NCBI GenBank assembly: GCA_020746105.1
Contig: CM036620.1
Span: forward strand, 30,413,916 to 30,477,915
Direction of reading: 5' to 3'
Source of the DNA: Trogon surrucura
Taxonomy: Eukaryota > Chordata > Aves > Trogoniformes > Trogonidae
Length of the DNA: 64,000 nt
Shown: positions 11,986 through 24,640 of the stretch, one piece after another
How the letters are laid out: every line of letters begins with the position of its first letter
How positions within the stretch are numbered: position 1 is the stretch's first letter
The notes under the pieces: generated by a model
Told to the model about the DNA's origin: nothing
Seen by the model: the letters and a program-made list of their open reading frames with translations, nothing else
Databases searched by the model: none
Position numbers and translations under genes: made by a program

Positions 11986-14900
11986 GTACCTTGTGATGCA
12001 AAAATTAATGTGGTTTCTTTCTTCAGTTTAATCAATTTCCCTTCCAGTATTTTTTAGTGCAGGCTTTCCTACACACAGGTTTTTCAGATGCTCAGAGCTT
12101 TCCTGTGTGAAAGAGAAGGGTTCCTTTCAAAATTCTTCAAGTTCTTTCTCTACTAATGAATTTCACAGATCTATGCTTCCATATTACATAGATAAAGTGC
12201 TTCTTGAGAAATAGTAGTTTTTAATCAGGAGAAACTTGAAGCAGTTTACGAAATTAAGCAGCTTAATTTATGCCATGAGTTGAAATTTTAAGTGTCACAG
12301 GAATTTCAAAAATTCATTTTTTTATTTCCGCTTTTTGTTTGAGAAGCTCAGAAGTTTCATGGCAAAAACTATTTTGAGAAAATATTAATTTCTCCTAAAT
12401 ATCCAAATGTAGAAATGTTGAAAAGAATTTTTGAAATGTGTAAACCAGGTATTTATGTTAGTAAAATGTAAATTGGTTTGTCTCAAAATCACTTTTGTTT
12501 TAGAAGTATTCATATCTGATAGGAAATACTGAAAATCTTCAAAGGTATCAAGCGAGAGTTTTCTTTTTGGCCTAGCACCATTAAAATATTTTTGGGAAGG
12601 AAGGGATTTTCATCTTGCCAAGATTTCTGTGTGATGACTTAGCTCAGTGGGGGCTGCAATAAAAATAGCAAAGGTTTTTGAGTAGTGTAGTACCTCCTCC
12701 CACCTACTTACATTTCTCTTCTGACCTTCTCATACGCTTTGTTTGAAATAACAGGTTTCCCCACTGTTAAAATTACTGATTTTCTTAATGGCCCAAAAGT
12801 GTTGTGTTGAAGATAATAATCCTGTGTTTCAGAAGCTCATCCTTTCCCACCCAGAAAAGCTAACAACGTTCATCTTAATGGATAATCTGAGGACAGGGTT
12901 TCAATGGGTATTTAATTGTTAAACCAATTTCTCTTGCTGTCTCTAAAAAGATGTTCTTGATTTTCATGAGGTTTCCATGGCTATTTGAGAAGACAAATGG
13001 AAAAGACTCTCACATCCTTCAGACAGAAGTACTTTTCCAGTCTGTAGCGTTAGATGAGCTGTTTATCTCTCACTGCGATGCTAGTGTTTTCATCTCAGGT
13101 GGTAGTGGGTTTTTTTTCTCTTCTGAAATTGAATGTTCCAGTTATATGATGGTCATCCAGCCATTTTTTGGGGGCTTTAAGACATGTTTAAGGAAAACCT
13201 CACTCAGGCCCCTTTCTATTTAGATACTTTTGCAGAGGAATTGTGTGGTTGAGAATAAGAAACAATCGGTTCCTTGGATAAATTTTCTGACACATGCATC
13301 TGAAACCTGTTTTGCAGAGGTTAAAGCAACTGTATTACGACTTTGCAGTCTATAGCCAAGTCGTTGGGGTAATAGATTTCTTTCTGTGCATTTACCTCAT
13401 ATTTGCGAAATATCACTATGGGTAAAAAATCGGACTGATCTGCAATGTTTTCTTTTTCATCTCTATTTTATAATGTCACAACTTATACCACTTTGAGATC
13501 TAGGATGTGCAGTGTCAAACATCTTTAGCAAGGTGCCGAACTACTTTACAAGCATCTCACTTGACTTTGTCAGGAATCAGAGCTTCTCTACTTCAGGGAA
13601 CAAAACTGTTAGTGTGAGAAGACCTTCCTCGGTGTGAACTAAATGACTCAAATACAGAAGAGAAAGAGTGTGTGATGCTTCAGACTCTGTTTGAGTCCTT
13701 GGGTTCTCAGTTGGTGAGGGGCTAGTGAGTTCCAACTGTAATGGTGAGGATTTCTGTTTAAGTTCCACTGTAGTTAAGTCCACATCACTCAACCCAATCA
13801 AGTGCCCTCCTGTGTCAGCTAGTGCTGTCAGGGGTACTTTGAGAAGCTTCTTAATATCATTGGTGACTTCCTGAACTCAAAACATGGCAGACCAATTGCA
13901 AAATAAACCTTATTAATAGCTTTTAGAGCATGTGGAAAAGCAGATCTCTCATTAATACATTCAACGTTTTGAAATACTTAGTCTATTTAAGTGATTTTTG
14001 TCTATTACAAGTTCTTGCTTTTATGCAGCTAGGAAGCAGGGTTAGTGTTTTTGAAATGTTAGGACTGTGTCTGTGTTGCCTCACGATGATGATTTCCATG
14101 CATGATACTAGCATTAGGATGTACTGAAGGATAACTACTAGATAGTTGTAGAAAAAGTCACTTGACAAAGATCATAAAGCCAATAAGGTAAACAAGCACA
14201 TTAAAAGCTACTAGTTCCAAGGGCCTGAGGCAGGATGAAACAAAGACATGATTGTTCTGGTGGAAGTCAAGGACTCTTGCCTCTCTTGGCTGTGCTATGG
14301 GTACACAGGTACAGATTTGATTCCGCCCTTAATGTGCATTGTGCTTTCAAAATGTCACAAGGTTTTGAGAACAGACCCTGGCGGTTACATTTCTGATAAT
14401 TCTAAGATTTCTCTATAAACACTCACTGTTGCACATCAGGAAAAGCTCTTCCTCTTACGTTCAGTAAATTAAATCATTGGAATAGGTTAGCGGAAATACC
14501 TAAACTCTCATTAATGATTGGATGCTAGCAGTGCTTTCTTCTTTCATCTCTTTCAAAAAATCTTGCCGTTTATAGCTCTATAATTCTAACAAATTGTCAA
14601 TTTCTGTGTAAATGCATGCATTAGGAACAAAACTAAGAAAAATAATGCTTTATGTTTTCTTCTTTCTACTTGAATGAGTACAAATGAAACTCTGTAATAA
14701 AAATATCAGTTATATTGGAGTGAACCCTGCATAATTTAATTAACTTCGTTGCATGCAATTGAAAGGAATATGGTATTTGGTCCCATATACTCTCACAGAT
14801 CATCTTGTGAATTCAATGATAACCTTGCAAGAGGAAGAGAGGCATTGTAGGTTTCCACTGAGAGAACCAGGAGACATTTTGAAAGCCTTTGCTAATAAAG

Positions 14901-15666
14901 TTGACTAGTATTATTATCAAACCTATTCTCATCTGCCAGTCATTTCTTGTGCTACATTTAAATTGTAAGCTCATTGAAGCAGCAGGTTTTGTTTTCTGTT
15001 GTGTGAGGAATGCAGCTCTGTGGCAAGAACTTTGGCAATATTGTATTACTAATGTAAGAGAAATAAGTATAATGCTTATCTATTATGATTATAAAACAAT
15101 AATTATTTATTTTATCATACTGCCACCTACGAGATGAGACATATCAGTTCCCTATCACAGTTTTTATTGTCATGCTTACCCAGTGGCTTCTGTAGGTGCA
15201 CAATTTGGTAGATAAAAACAATTATCTCTGCTGAGCGTTTTGTGGGTTTGCATTGTTTTTCCATAGTAGAAGGATACAGACATGTTTATATTTTGATAGT
15301 TTAAGGCCATAGATGACCTGGAGGAGGGATTAAAAAAAAAACCCACTTTACTGGCACTTTTTCTATCCCTTTTTTCACTTTTTCTTCCTTTGTTTTGAAA
15401 ATCTTTGCAAGAAATGAGTAATCAGATATTTTTTAGAGTTTTATTTAAAAGCATTTATATTAGTCATTTAAGGACACTATGCACTTTGAAAGAAACATAA
15501 TACAGATATATAACCATAGTAATCTGCTACAGTTTGCTGCTTTGAATATGTTACAGAGTAAAGTTGCTTTTTTCTTGTTAAGTACCAAAGCATCTTCTGC
15601 AATTCTCATCTTTATGAATAAACTGAGTAATCTCCCTTCCCATCTACAGAGTTTGAGACAAGCTTT
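11986..15666. other. Intergenic, nothing recognised
   Basis: AT-rich, with only chance ORFs of 60-90 codons and one doubtful CR1 trace at 14.4 kb. Confidence 0.5.
14412..14521 (+). repeat. Possible very old CR1 3' fragment
   Basis: The stretch with AAATCATTGGAATAGGTTAG and the preceding Leu/Phe-rich codons resembles the CR1 '[11 protein letters not shown]' segment, but it is short and heavily decayed. A masked search with old CR1 consensus sequences would be needed to accept it. Confidence 0.28.
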
Positions 15667-16362
15667 CATAGAATCATAGAATGGCTTGAGTTGGAAGGGA
15701 CCCTAAAGATCATCTGGTTCCAACCCCCTCACCATGGGCAGGGACACTTCCCACTAGACCACGTTGCTCAAGGGCCCATCCAGCCTGGCCTTGGACACTT
15801 CCAGGGAGGAGGCACCCACAGCTTCTCTGGGCAACCTCTTTCAGGGTCTCACCACCCTCACAGTAAAGAACTTCCTTCTAACGTCTAATCTAAATCTACC
15901 CTGCTCTGGTTTAGAACCATTGCCCCTTGTCCTGTCACCACATGCACTTACAAAAAGTCCCTCTCCAGCTTTCCTGTAGGTCCACTGCAGAGACTGGAAG
16001 GTTGCTATAAGGTCTCTCCCCAGGGCCTTCTCTTCTCCAGGCTGAACAGACCCAACTCTCTCAGCGTGTACTCACAGGAGAGGTGCTCCAGCCCTCTGAT
16101 GATCTTTGTGGCCCTCCTCTGGACCCTCTCCATCAGGTTCATGTCATTCTTGTGTTTGGGGACTCCAGAGCTGGATGCAGTACTCCAGGTGACACCTCAT
16201 GAGAGCAGAGTAGAGGGGCAGAATCACCTCCCTTGACCTGCTGGCCATGCTTCTTTGGATGCAGCCCAGGACATGGTTGGCTTTTTGGGCTGCCAGTGCA
16301 CTTTGCCAGCTCAGTTAGGCACCCCCAACTCCTTCTCTGCAGGGCTGCTCTCAGTCTGCTAA
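15667..16362 (-). mobile_element. CR1 LINE fragment (diverged subfamily)
   Basis: This is a minus-strand CR1 3' part starting with CATAGAATCATAGAATGG on the plus strand. It has the subfamily-specific tail region (TGGGCAGGGACACTTCCCAC) also seen in the CR1 at 60.68-61.06 kb. The ORF2 remnant is broken by frameshifts, consistent with an older copy. Similarity to CR1 fades near 16362. Confidence 0.88.
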
Positions 16363-19300
16363 ATCAATCCTCACAAAAGAGAAGGAGGAGCTGTTGACTA
16401 ATGTTTCTCAGCTATAGTGGCTTAACTGTAACACACTCTTCTTATGGAGGTCACAGTAATTCAATAAGACCGCTTTCAGGCTGTCTTACATATCCAGTGT
16501 ACACATAATAGCCAGCTAGAAGAGCAAGATAAAAGAGGTAGAATTTACATATATGATCAGAAATATGAAACTGATGGCTCTAGTGCTATTTCATTTACCA
16601 GAGAAAGATAGGGAAACAGATATTTGCAAGGGGTTGAATTTCATCAGGTTCTTACACCGCAGGAAGCAAGTAACTGTAATTTTACGAAGCACTCAGCAGA
16701 GCTGTGGAAGAGAGCAAAGTACACTTCTGATTATTCATCTCGTGGTAAAGTCTGACCCTGTGCATCAATAACTTGTGATGACAAGTTAATTACATACGTT
16801 AATTTAATTTGTGGGCACAGTCCTTGGTTTTAAAAGCATCTAGCTGATGCTCAGCTGTTACAAGTGTCAGCTGCTCTCAGGATAGTTTGGACTCACCCTT
16901 GTTTGAATATTGGCCTGCTCATAAGAGCTGAGCCCAGCACAGACAACAAAATTCTGTGCCTTCCACTTCAGTCTCATTAAATATCCTCCAAGAAGAGATA
17001 GCAGATGAAATTTCCTGTTCTTTTGGGGACGATCTATATTGCATTAGAAAAGAAAAAAAAAAGAGAAAAGACATCGTACAAACTAGGAGAATGGCTTGAG
17101 CATCGGTAGCACTACTGCAGCTGAGAGTACCAACTAGAGCAGTGAGATTTCTGGGTCTCTGCCAGGGAGACACAAGTAGCTCCAACTGAGGTTCAGCCGT
17201 GGTGCAGAATTTGGCTCCTGCCCTCATGGTTTAGCACTCTGCAGCGTATCAGTGTGTAGGCTCCTTACTGCGTGGCCTGAGTGGTGCGTTAGAATTGCTA
17301 CCTTTGGTGTTCCCTGACACCAGTGTACATCTCTGCAGAGGCAGTACTTGCCAAAATTTCAAAGTCATGGTGGGCAGGCAGAAGATGACTTCTTATTCCA
17401 GTCTATTCCATTTTTCTTTACCCTCACCTTTAGGTGGGAGCTGTGGGCCTTGCAGAGATAGCAGCCCTGATGTGTACTCTTACCTCCTCAACCAAGTTTG
17501 ACCTTAATTCCTAATAGCTCTGACAGTGATTGGAAAGATAGAAGTAATGTTAACAGTCCTTTGTTAATTAAAACATTAAAGCCTGTCCTAATATATTCAG
17601 ACACACATGGTGGCCTGCGTAAGAAGAATTGTTACTGTTTTCAGTCACCCCTAGAGCCAAGGGCTCCTGAGTGTTTAGGTACATGACCTGCAAGCTCTTT
17701 TATCACCCCTTCAGAGGCCACAAAAGAGTTAAGGCCCTTCTGCAACTGTTAGTTTCCAAGCCAAGTTTATTCAGTGGAACAGGAACATGCATTCTGGGCT
17801 GAGGATCATGTTACGTTGATTAGGAAAATGGTGACCTAGTTTCCTTCAGAGCTGTACGCCAAAATGATATGTTTAGCACGCGGTCATATCAGGCTCTGAC
17901 ACATCCCCAGGGGTTGCTGTTGAAATACTCATCTTGCCAGTGGGTGAAGGAGGTGGATTATTAGCATCTATTTGGTTGTCCCACCAACTCATTTCTGAAC
18001 TATTGTTGGGTGTTTGTTATATCATCTGTAAATTTTTACAAGGATCTGAGCTCTGTGAATGGGTCACAGAGCCATCACTGAGATGCCAAGGTGCACTGGG
18101 AAATTGTATAGTTCTTTTACGTGAATGAAACTCAGATTTCACTCAAGGTCTTTCTCCTTCCCTGGAACTTGTGTGTGTATGCGTGCATTATTTAGTCTGT
18201 TTTAAACAATTTTTGTGTAACACCTGCCTTGGTAAGTCACTGTGGCAGGTAAGGCAAATAGAATTGGTTGGTAAAAAGCAATTAGAATTAGAACCTACTG
18301 CTCCTGACTCATTTGGATTTCTGGGTCTCCACTGAGAGGAGTTGTAGTGCTCTCTGTGTCAGAGCTTGCAGAGATGAAGCCGTGCTGGGAAACCTGTCAG
18401 GTTGCATCGCAGCTCCGTCATGGCTTCAGGGTCGAGCTTCTTTTTGGTTGAAACAAGCAGAGGTTGCCCAAAGGTCTTGTTATGGCAGGAAGTTGGGAGA
18501 TGGGTCATGTATGTGAAGAGTCTCCTTCAGAACAGGTAGAAACAAAGGTTTCTAAAATATTACTCTTACATTTACTATTTATAATAACTTGTGTTATCCT
18601 GGACCATAACTGTCCTTTTCATTTGCTGGCTTTCATTATATTGCTGTTCAGAACTCAACCTTTCCACTCATGCCTATGGGCATATTCTCTGAACGTAAAT
18701 AAACCTTACGTTGGTATTTCTACTAGTTCCTATGTAGCCTCTAATAGTAGGGTAATACGTACTCTAATGCTCAACATTTTTGGAATGTATATCAGGATTT
18801 TAAAATGAGAACAATGAATAACTGAACACATACAGTCATGTTATGTAGCAAATTGGTTAAATCCTCCTGAGCTGATGTGAGCTGAAGCCTTGTATAGAGC
18901 TGTAACAATCAGACTTCCAGTTGCTCCCATTGTTGTATTGGGTGACACTGGGTGTCACCTGGGAGTGAGAGCTGGCCAGCTGTAAAGTTAGCCACATGTC
19001 TTCCTTGCATGCTGCTGTTTACAGAAACTGGCATAACTTAATCAGGTTAGCCTAGTAGGACACAGAGCCTCGCTACAGACACTTAATTAAAGATAATTTC
19101 CTAATCAGCCAGCCTGATACTTGGGAATACAGGGCACTGGTGCTTAGGCTGTTTAAAAAGGAGATGCCTTTAAAGATAAATAACAGAAATAGGTTAAAAG
19201 CCTTTTTGAAGCAGCTGAATTTGTTTGGTAATAATTTTCTATTTCCTGAAGTTATTCATGCTATTTTTATTTTTAAAAAACATTTATCTAAAAATGTTTT

Positions 19301-22300
19301 CTGTATGGTAATATACTCACAGACTGTTGTTTTTAAGCTGATTCAACAATTCAGTGTTTGGTGTTCATCATGGGTAGTTTTTTGCACAATATGGGCATGG
19401 AAACAACCTTCTGATATGATCTGTCAGACACATAATAATTTGTGCCAAAATTCAGAGTGTTCTGTAGTTTCTGAATTCAGTGTTCAGATAATGAATAATG
19501 CAATTCATAAGAGCTAGAACAGTTATTTTTCCAGAATTGCAAAAATAGTAGTGGAACTCTTTGATAAATTCTGTTCATCAGTCCAAGTCGCTTATTGACT
19601 CTGCTAAATCTGGACTCTGAAGCTGGACAATTCTGTTTGATATTTGGTGTGTTGAAATAAGATTTTTTTTTTAAATTTAATTAATTCAGTTGCTTTCTCT
19701 TCCACAAATTTTTCCAAGGGTGAGATATAGTTCAACGAAAAAATCACTTCACTTGATATTCTGTGATTAGTTTTTTTATGCTGTTTACTAAAATGCTATT
19801 GGCAAAGTGTTACCGTCCACCTTTTCACTGGAAGAGACAGCTATTGATCTTGCATTACTGCATTTTAACTCATCTTGGGCTACTCTGAGTGACCGACATT
19901 GTTTTTCAAAAACCAAATGCGCTATTGTGGTTTTCTACTCAATATTTTTTCAACTTCTCAGGGCCAAAGAGGGAAATTTCACATCCATATACCTTACCTG
20001 TTTGATAATATTTTATAATTTCTGTACTAGATGTAGAAGGTGCTGGCACAATTAGGCCAAGATATTGCAGAATAGATCAGTTAGCTGCAAAACTGAACTT
20101 GATCAACTGCTGTGATGCCTGAGAAGTCAAATGCGCAATGACCTCTTACTCTGATGGTCCCATTTCTTTGGTGAAAGCTTAATCCATCTTTCTGTGATGC
20201 CTAATCAGTGCTTCTGAGGAATTGCTAAGAGGATTTTTGACCAGCGGCACCAGAGTATGTTGAGGGTGGATCTCTTTTGTGATAAGGGAACATCTGCAGT
20301 CTCCTGAAACCATCCAATGCTCCCAGAAGGCAGAGGGCTCTGATCACACCATGTGAGAGACTGACAAAGAGCAAGCTGGGCTAAATTTTGTGCTAAATGG
20401 AGGCTACCTTAAAAAAGAGTCACCTCAGTGCCTCAGGCTCTGCTCTGATCAGAAGGAAGAGATTAGGAGCTGGGATCTTAGATTTTTATGGAAAAACTGT
20501 TGGAACCACGGGATCTGATGGGGAAAGAGGAGGCTTATGAACATCTGTGAGGAGAAATCTGTCTGCTTTACGTGATACAAGTTTACAATAATTAGATATA
20601 GCTATGTCCAAGGCTTTCCCTGATTATTCAAGTTGCTCAGACAAGGAGAAGCTATTTAGCTGTGCTTGAAAATGGGATTTTGAGTATTTCACTTGTTTGT
20701 TTGGTTTGCTATATTCATCTGGAGACCAGACTGCTGTGGTGCTCTTTGTTGACCTTCTTGGGCTCAGGAAGGCCTGAGCGCAGAGAAAGAGGAAGCATTT
20801 CACTGAAGGAGAGGTCTGGGAGAAGGCATTGTGTGAGAGAGACGCTTACACAAACAGGACTAGGAAGACACATTGGAAGTTTCTGAGAGCATGGCAGATA
20901 GTTACACTTACTTTTTTTTTCCTCGGAGTAAACTAGGACAATACTTGCTTTGTAATGTGGACATAGCTGCATATACTATGAGGGTGTGTGTGTCGTTGTG
21001 GATACTAGAAATGGCCCAGTCTCAATGGTGTGAACAAGTTTGCCCATGGTAGTTTGGTAGTTTGAAGATTAATTTTAGCCCTCAAAGAACTCTTACGTTG
21101 ACATGTCTGTGCTATTTTTTGTACCTAAGCTCATCTGCTGCTGGCCTCAAAGTGTTAGGTGGACTACAGGCCTGTCAAGCTATAAAAAGTAGTTTTGGAC
21201 CCAGGGAAAAACTGTTTGGCTTGCTGTGCCTTTCCCCTGCCAGTGCCAGTCCTGCAGCCCCATATGCATTAGCTGGTTAGGTGGCACCAAAGGCATTACT
21301 TAGTAGCCCTGATGGTGCTGGGGTGCAAGGTATAGGGAGGGAAGTGAAGATCACTTCTTTCCTGCCTTGTTGAAATCACCAACCCACAGGAGAACTGCTC
21401 CAGGTGGGTAGCTCCATCTGGCCACAGCTTCTTGGTGATACACTTGTCTAAAAGCTTCTAGGGTTCCAAACTCAAACAAAATGAATGAATGCTGTGAACA
21501 TATGAGAACACACTTCTGAATATAAACCTGCCTTTCTATAGTGTGAGGCCCTACTGGGTAGAGCTTCAGGCGAAGGAAAGCAGTACCTTTGACCTTCGAA
21601 GTGTTGCTGGCTATCTTCAGTTTTTCACTTAACATACAAGTACGAGAGAGATTTCAGTATTGCAGACAGGAAAGGGCTGCTGGGTGGGCTGCTCAGTGAA
21701 GTCCTTTGACCCTGGAAGTTTTCCTTGTCCTCATCTTGTCAGACCACATCTGGCAGAACCTCTGCCAGTTTGGAGACACTCTGCAGAAAGTTTTCTTTCG
21801 CATTCAGGAAGGAGCTTGCCTAAAGTCTTGGTGTATACAGTATCTACAGACTTGATCTGTTGTTACTCTCATTTGCATACGAATTTGTACACAATATTAT
21901 AGAAGATCTGAGTATTTCACATTGTAGCAGATTTGTAGCATTCAGCTGGTGAATGCCTATTGATTAAATTATTAGTTTTAAAAAAAATAATCTAAAGCAA
22001 GTAGATCCAGGCAGCCTTACGCGTGCAATATGCGCTTTCAAAGTGAGTGTGCTTTGGAAATAAAATTTATGTGACTGATGCTGGTGTCACTTTTTCTTTG
22101 CATCCCAAATATTGCAGTGAAAAACTTACTTCTAGGAAGCTTGGAAATAGTGATTCCAGAGGCTGTATTACAGGGTACTACTAACAGGCAAGTTTGGTAT
22201 TTGTAAATGTAACCATTTGCTTTGGGAAATCTGATACCAGTTGTAATCCAATGTGCATGGTACAGTTTTACAGATAGAAGAGAGGCAATCCAATTAGCCA

Positions 22301-24279
22301 ATAACAGTATGTGATATATGAACCCATCTCAAACAATTTGAATTTAAATACCCACAGCAACTACTCATGGGCTGATAAAGAATTATCTTTGACTGCACAC
22401 AACAAATCATTTTGAATTATGAACATAGAACCACTTGAATTTGCTCATGAACAAGAAGACTTAAATTGAACAGAAGGCATTATTTAGTACAAGGAAACTC
22501 ACAGCACATCTGTAAACAAAGACATATCCTAAGCAGCATCTTCTGCATCTTTTGTAGCAATGTGTGGAAGTGTTTATTGATAAACAACATATTGCAATCT
22601 GAACTCTAAATTTAAAGCTCATCTTTGAACCAGAGGAAGTTGTACAATGACTTAAACTTCTACCTGAGCTGGGACAGCTTTGAAAGTCTTTAAATAAGTG
22701 GAAGTCAGTAGTTCTTGGAGAGAACAGTCTTAAAGTTTTTGACATTTTTATCAGTGAAATAAGAGGTCCCTGTTTACTGCTGAGAAAGAAATTCACTAAT
22801 ATTAAAGGAGAAACATCCAAAATGAATGTCCAAATGAATGTTTTCATCTAGATTAAAAAAAAGTCTTATAAAACTTGTTTTTTTGCTTTCCTTTTCTATA
22901 CTGGTTCCTTTTGTATGTTGTTTTTGAAAATGTGTTATCTATACTGGTCAATGACCTTCCTTGATGGACACATTTAGGAAGTGACATAAACGTGCTGCAG
23001 ATGGCTCATGCCGCGCAGCTCTGCCAGTGTCTCCCAGCCTTGACAATAAGACTTAAGTGGACTGGAAGGGAGGTTGTCAAGGGATTCCTGCCAAATAGCT
23101 ACAGGCTGCAGTCTGCTGAATGCATCTTGCATGAGTACCCTGGGCTTACACAAAATTCATTTTTCTTCTCGACATCTTGCTTTTATGTGGAAGACTTGAG
23201 ACCACAATATTATAAATCTCTAGTCATGAAATGAGTTTTGAAGGTCTGTGTTTGAATGTAGCCATGTTAACTTTTTTCTCTCTGGCTTTTTAAATTTGTT
23301 TTTAAAATAAGTTTAGCCAGTATCAAGGGAATGACAGAGAAAACTGATGCTGAACATACTGTCTCTGGAGATGTGAAAGTTAAACATTTCCTATATCAAG
23401 GGAACATCAGTGCAAAATGGCAGTTCAGGGAGCAATGAAGTCTTTTCCTCAGATAAATACTTTAGAGGCAGACTCCTGTGGCAGCCTGGGCTGAAGTAAT
23501 AGGAACTCATATATGAGAAGGACTCGTGTTTGAGATCTCCACGATCAGAAGATCTTTCCTGATGCTGTTGAATTGTAGCTGGTTTAGAGTATTACTATGC
23601 CCCTCTCAGTAGGAAGCTGTCTGTTTTCCTTAACTCACCTCTCGGCAAGAGTAAAGAATGTGAGTGGAAGGTTGCAGCGCAGACGTGAGACTGCTTACGG
23701 TGCTGCACCAGCCGTCACACAGAAGCTCGTGCACTGCATGCAGGCTACCACTTTGAACAATCTTACTGACACAAACTGAGGATGACTGGTTTTCCTCTAC
23801 CTTCAGCAAGGGGTATCAGGACACTTACTTTGAATTTTACAGGGAGCAGGACTCTTACTGAAAATGTTTGCTCAGAAATAGTAATTTCAATGCAATCTGC
23901 TGTCAGTCACAGCTTCTGCTGTGCTACTTAAGTGTGTAACACTTTATGTTTTCTGAGGCCGAGGCAGAGATATCAATGTCAACCATGTATCATTGCAATG
24001 TTTTGTTAATGCTGTGATTAAGAGCACGGGTTTCTCCATTTGTTGTACAGGAATATCCTGTAACTTTAGAGGAGAAACTAGAGGAGCGTTGAGGGTGTTT
24101 TTGACACTGTTACGGAGTGATGCACTTCACTCAGAGAAGTAGTAACATGTTTACTGATATGAAACAGCAATTTAACAAAGTCTGATAGTAAGTGTGACAG
24201 CAGTTAAACGACTCAATGTCAAGTTACATTGAATATTTACTGCCTAGTGGACAGAGTCAGGCAAAACTGTCAGGGAGAC
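16363..24279. other. Intergenic, nothing recognised
   Basis: Nearly 8 kb without a supported gene or interspersed repeat. ORFs up to 128 codons (for example 22847-22461, minus) lack domain features and have codon use like the surrounding AT-rich DNA. A small perfect hairpin lies at 18941-18959. Confidence 0.5.
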
Positions 24280-24640
24280 ACTCCCATTGAGTCACAAGGC
24301 TCAGAAGGAAACCCCTCGTATTCAGAACTCCTCCTCAGGTGGGAGTTTAGGTGTAGCTGGATCCAGACTTAGTCACAGACTTGGTCAGTGGTTTATGTCT
24401 AAAGGATTATATGTGCACAATCAGTCCTTTATATCACTGTGTTATGATTTCAAAATCTGGCATGCCATTAATCACTTACTGAGAATCTGTTGCGGCAAGA
24501 ACTCTCTCAACCTTGAGGAGCAACCCTGAGAGGCATCCCTGCTCAAGGACCAATCCTGGTGTGCAGCCCAAAGCCGTGCAGGAGGAATGGATGGGCCCTG
24601 GGCTGCCCACTATTTGTGGAGTACGATAATTGACTTAGAG
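24280..24640. mobile_element. Possible LTR-like repeat
   Basis: Blocks such as AGTCACAGACTTGGTCAGTG and GAGAATCTGTTGCGGCAAGA look like a repeated avian ERV sequence rather than unique DNA. The support is recognition only, and ends and orientation are unknown. Confidence 0.3.

Noticed and set aside
22461..22847. 128-codon minus-strand ORF with Cys-rich end
   Set aside because: Codon use follows the local AT-rich DNA, there is no recognisable domain, and no splice or promoter context. Most likely chance.
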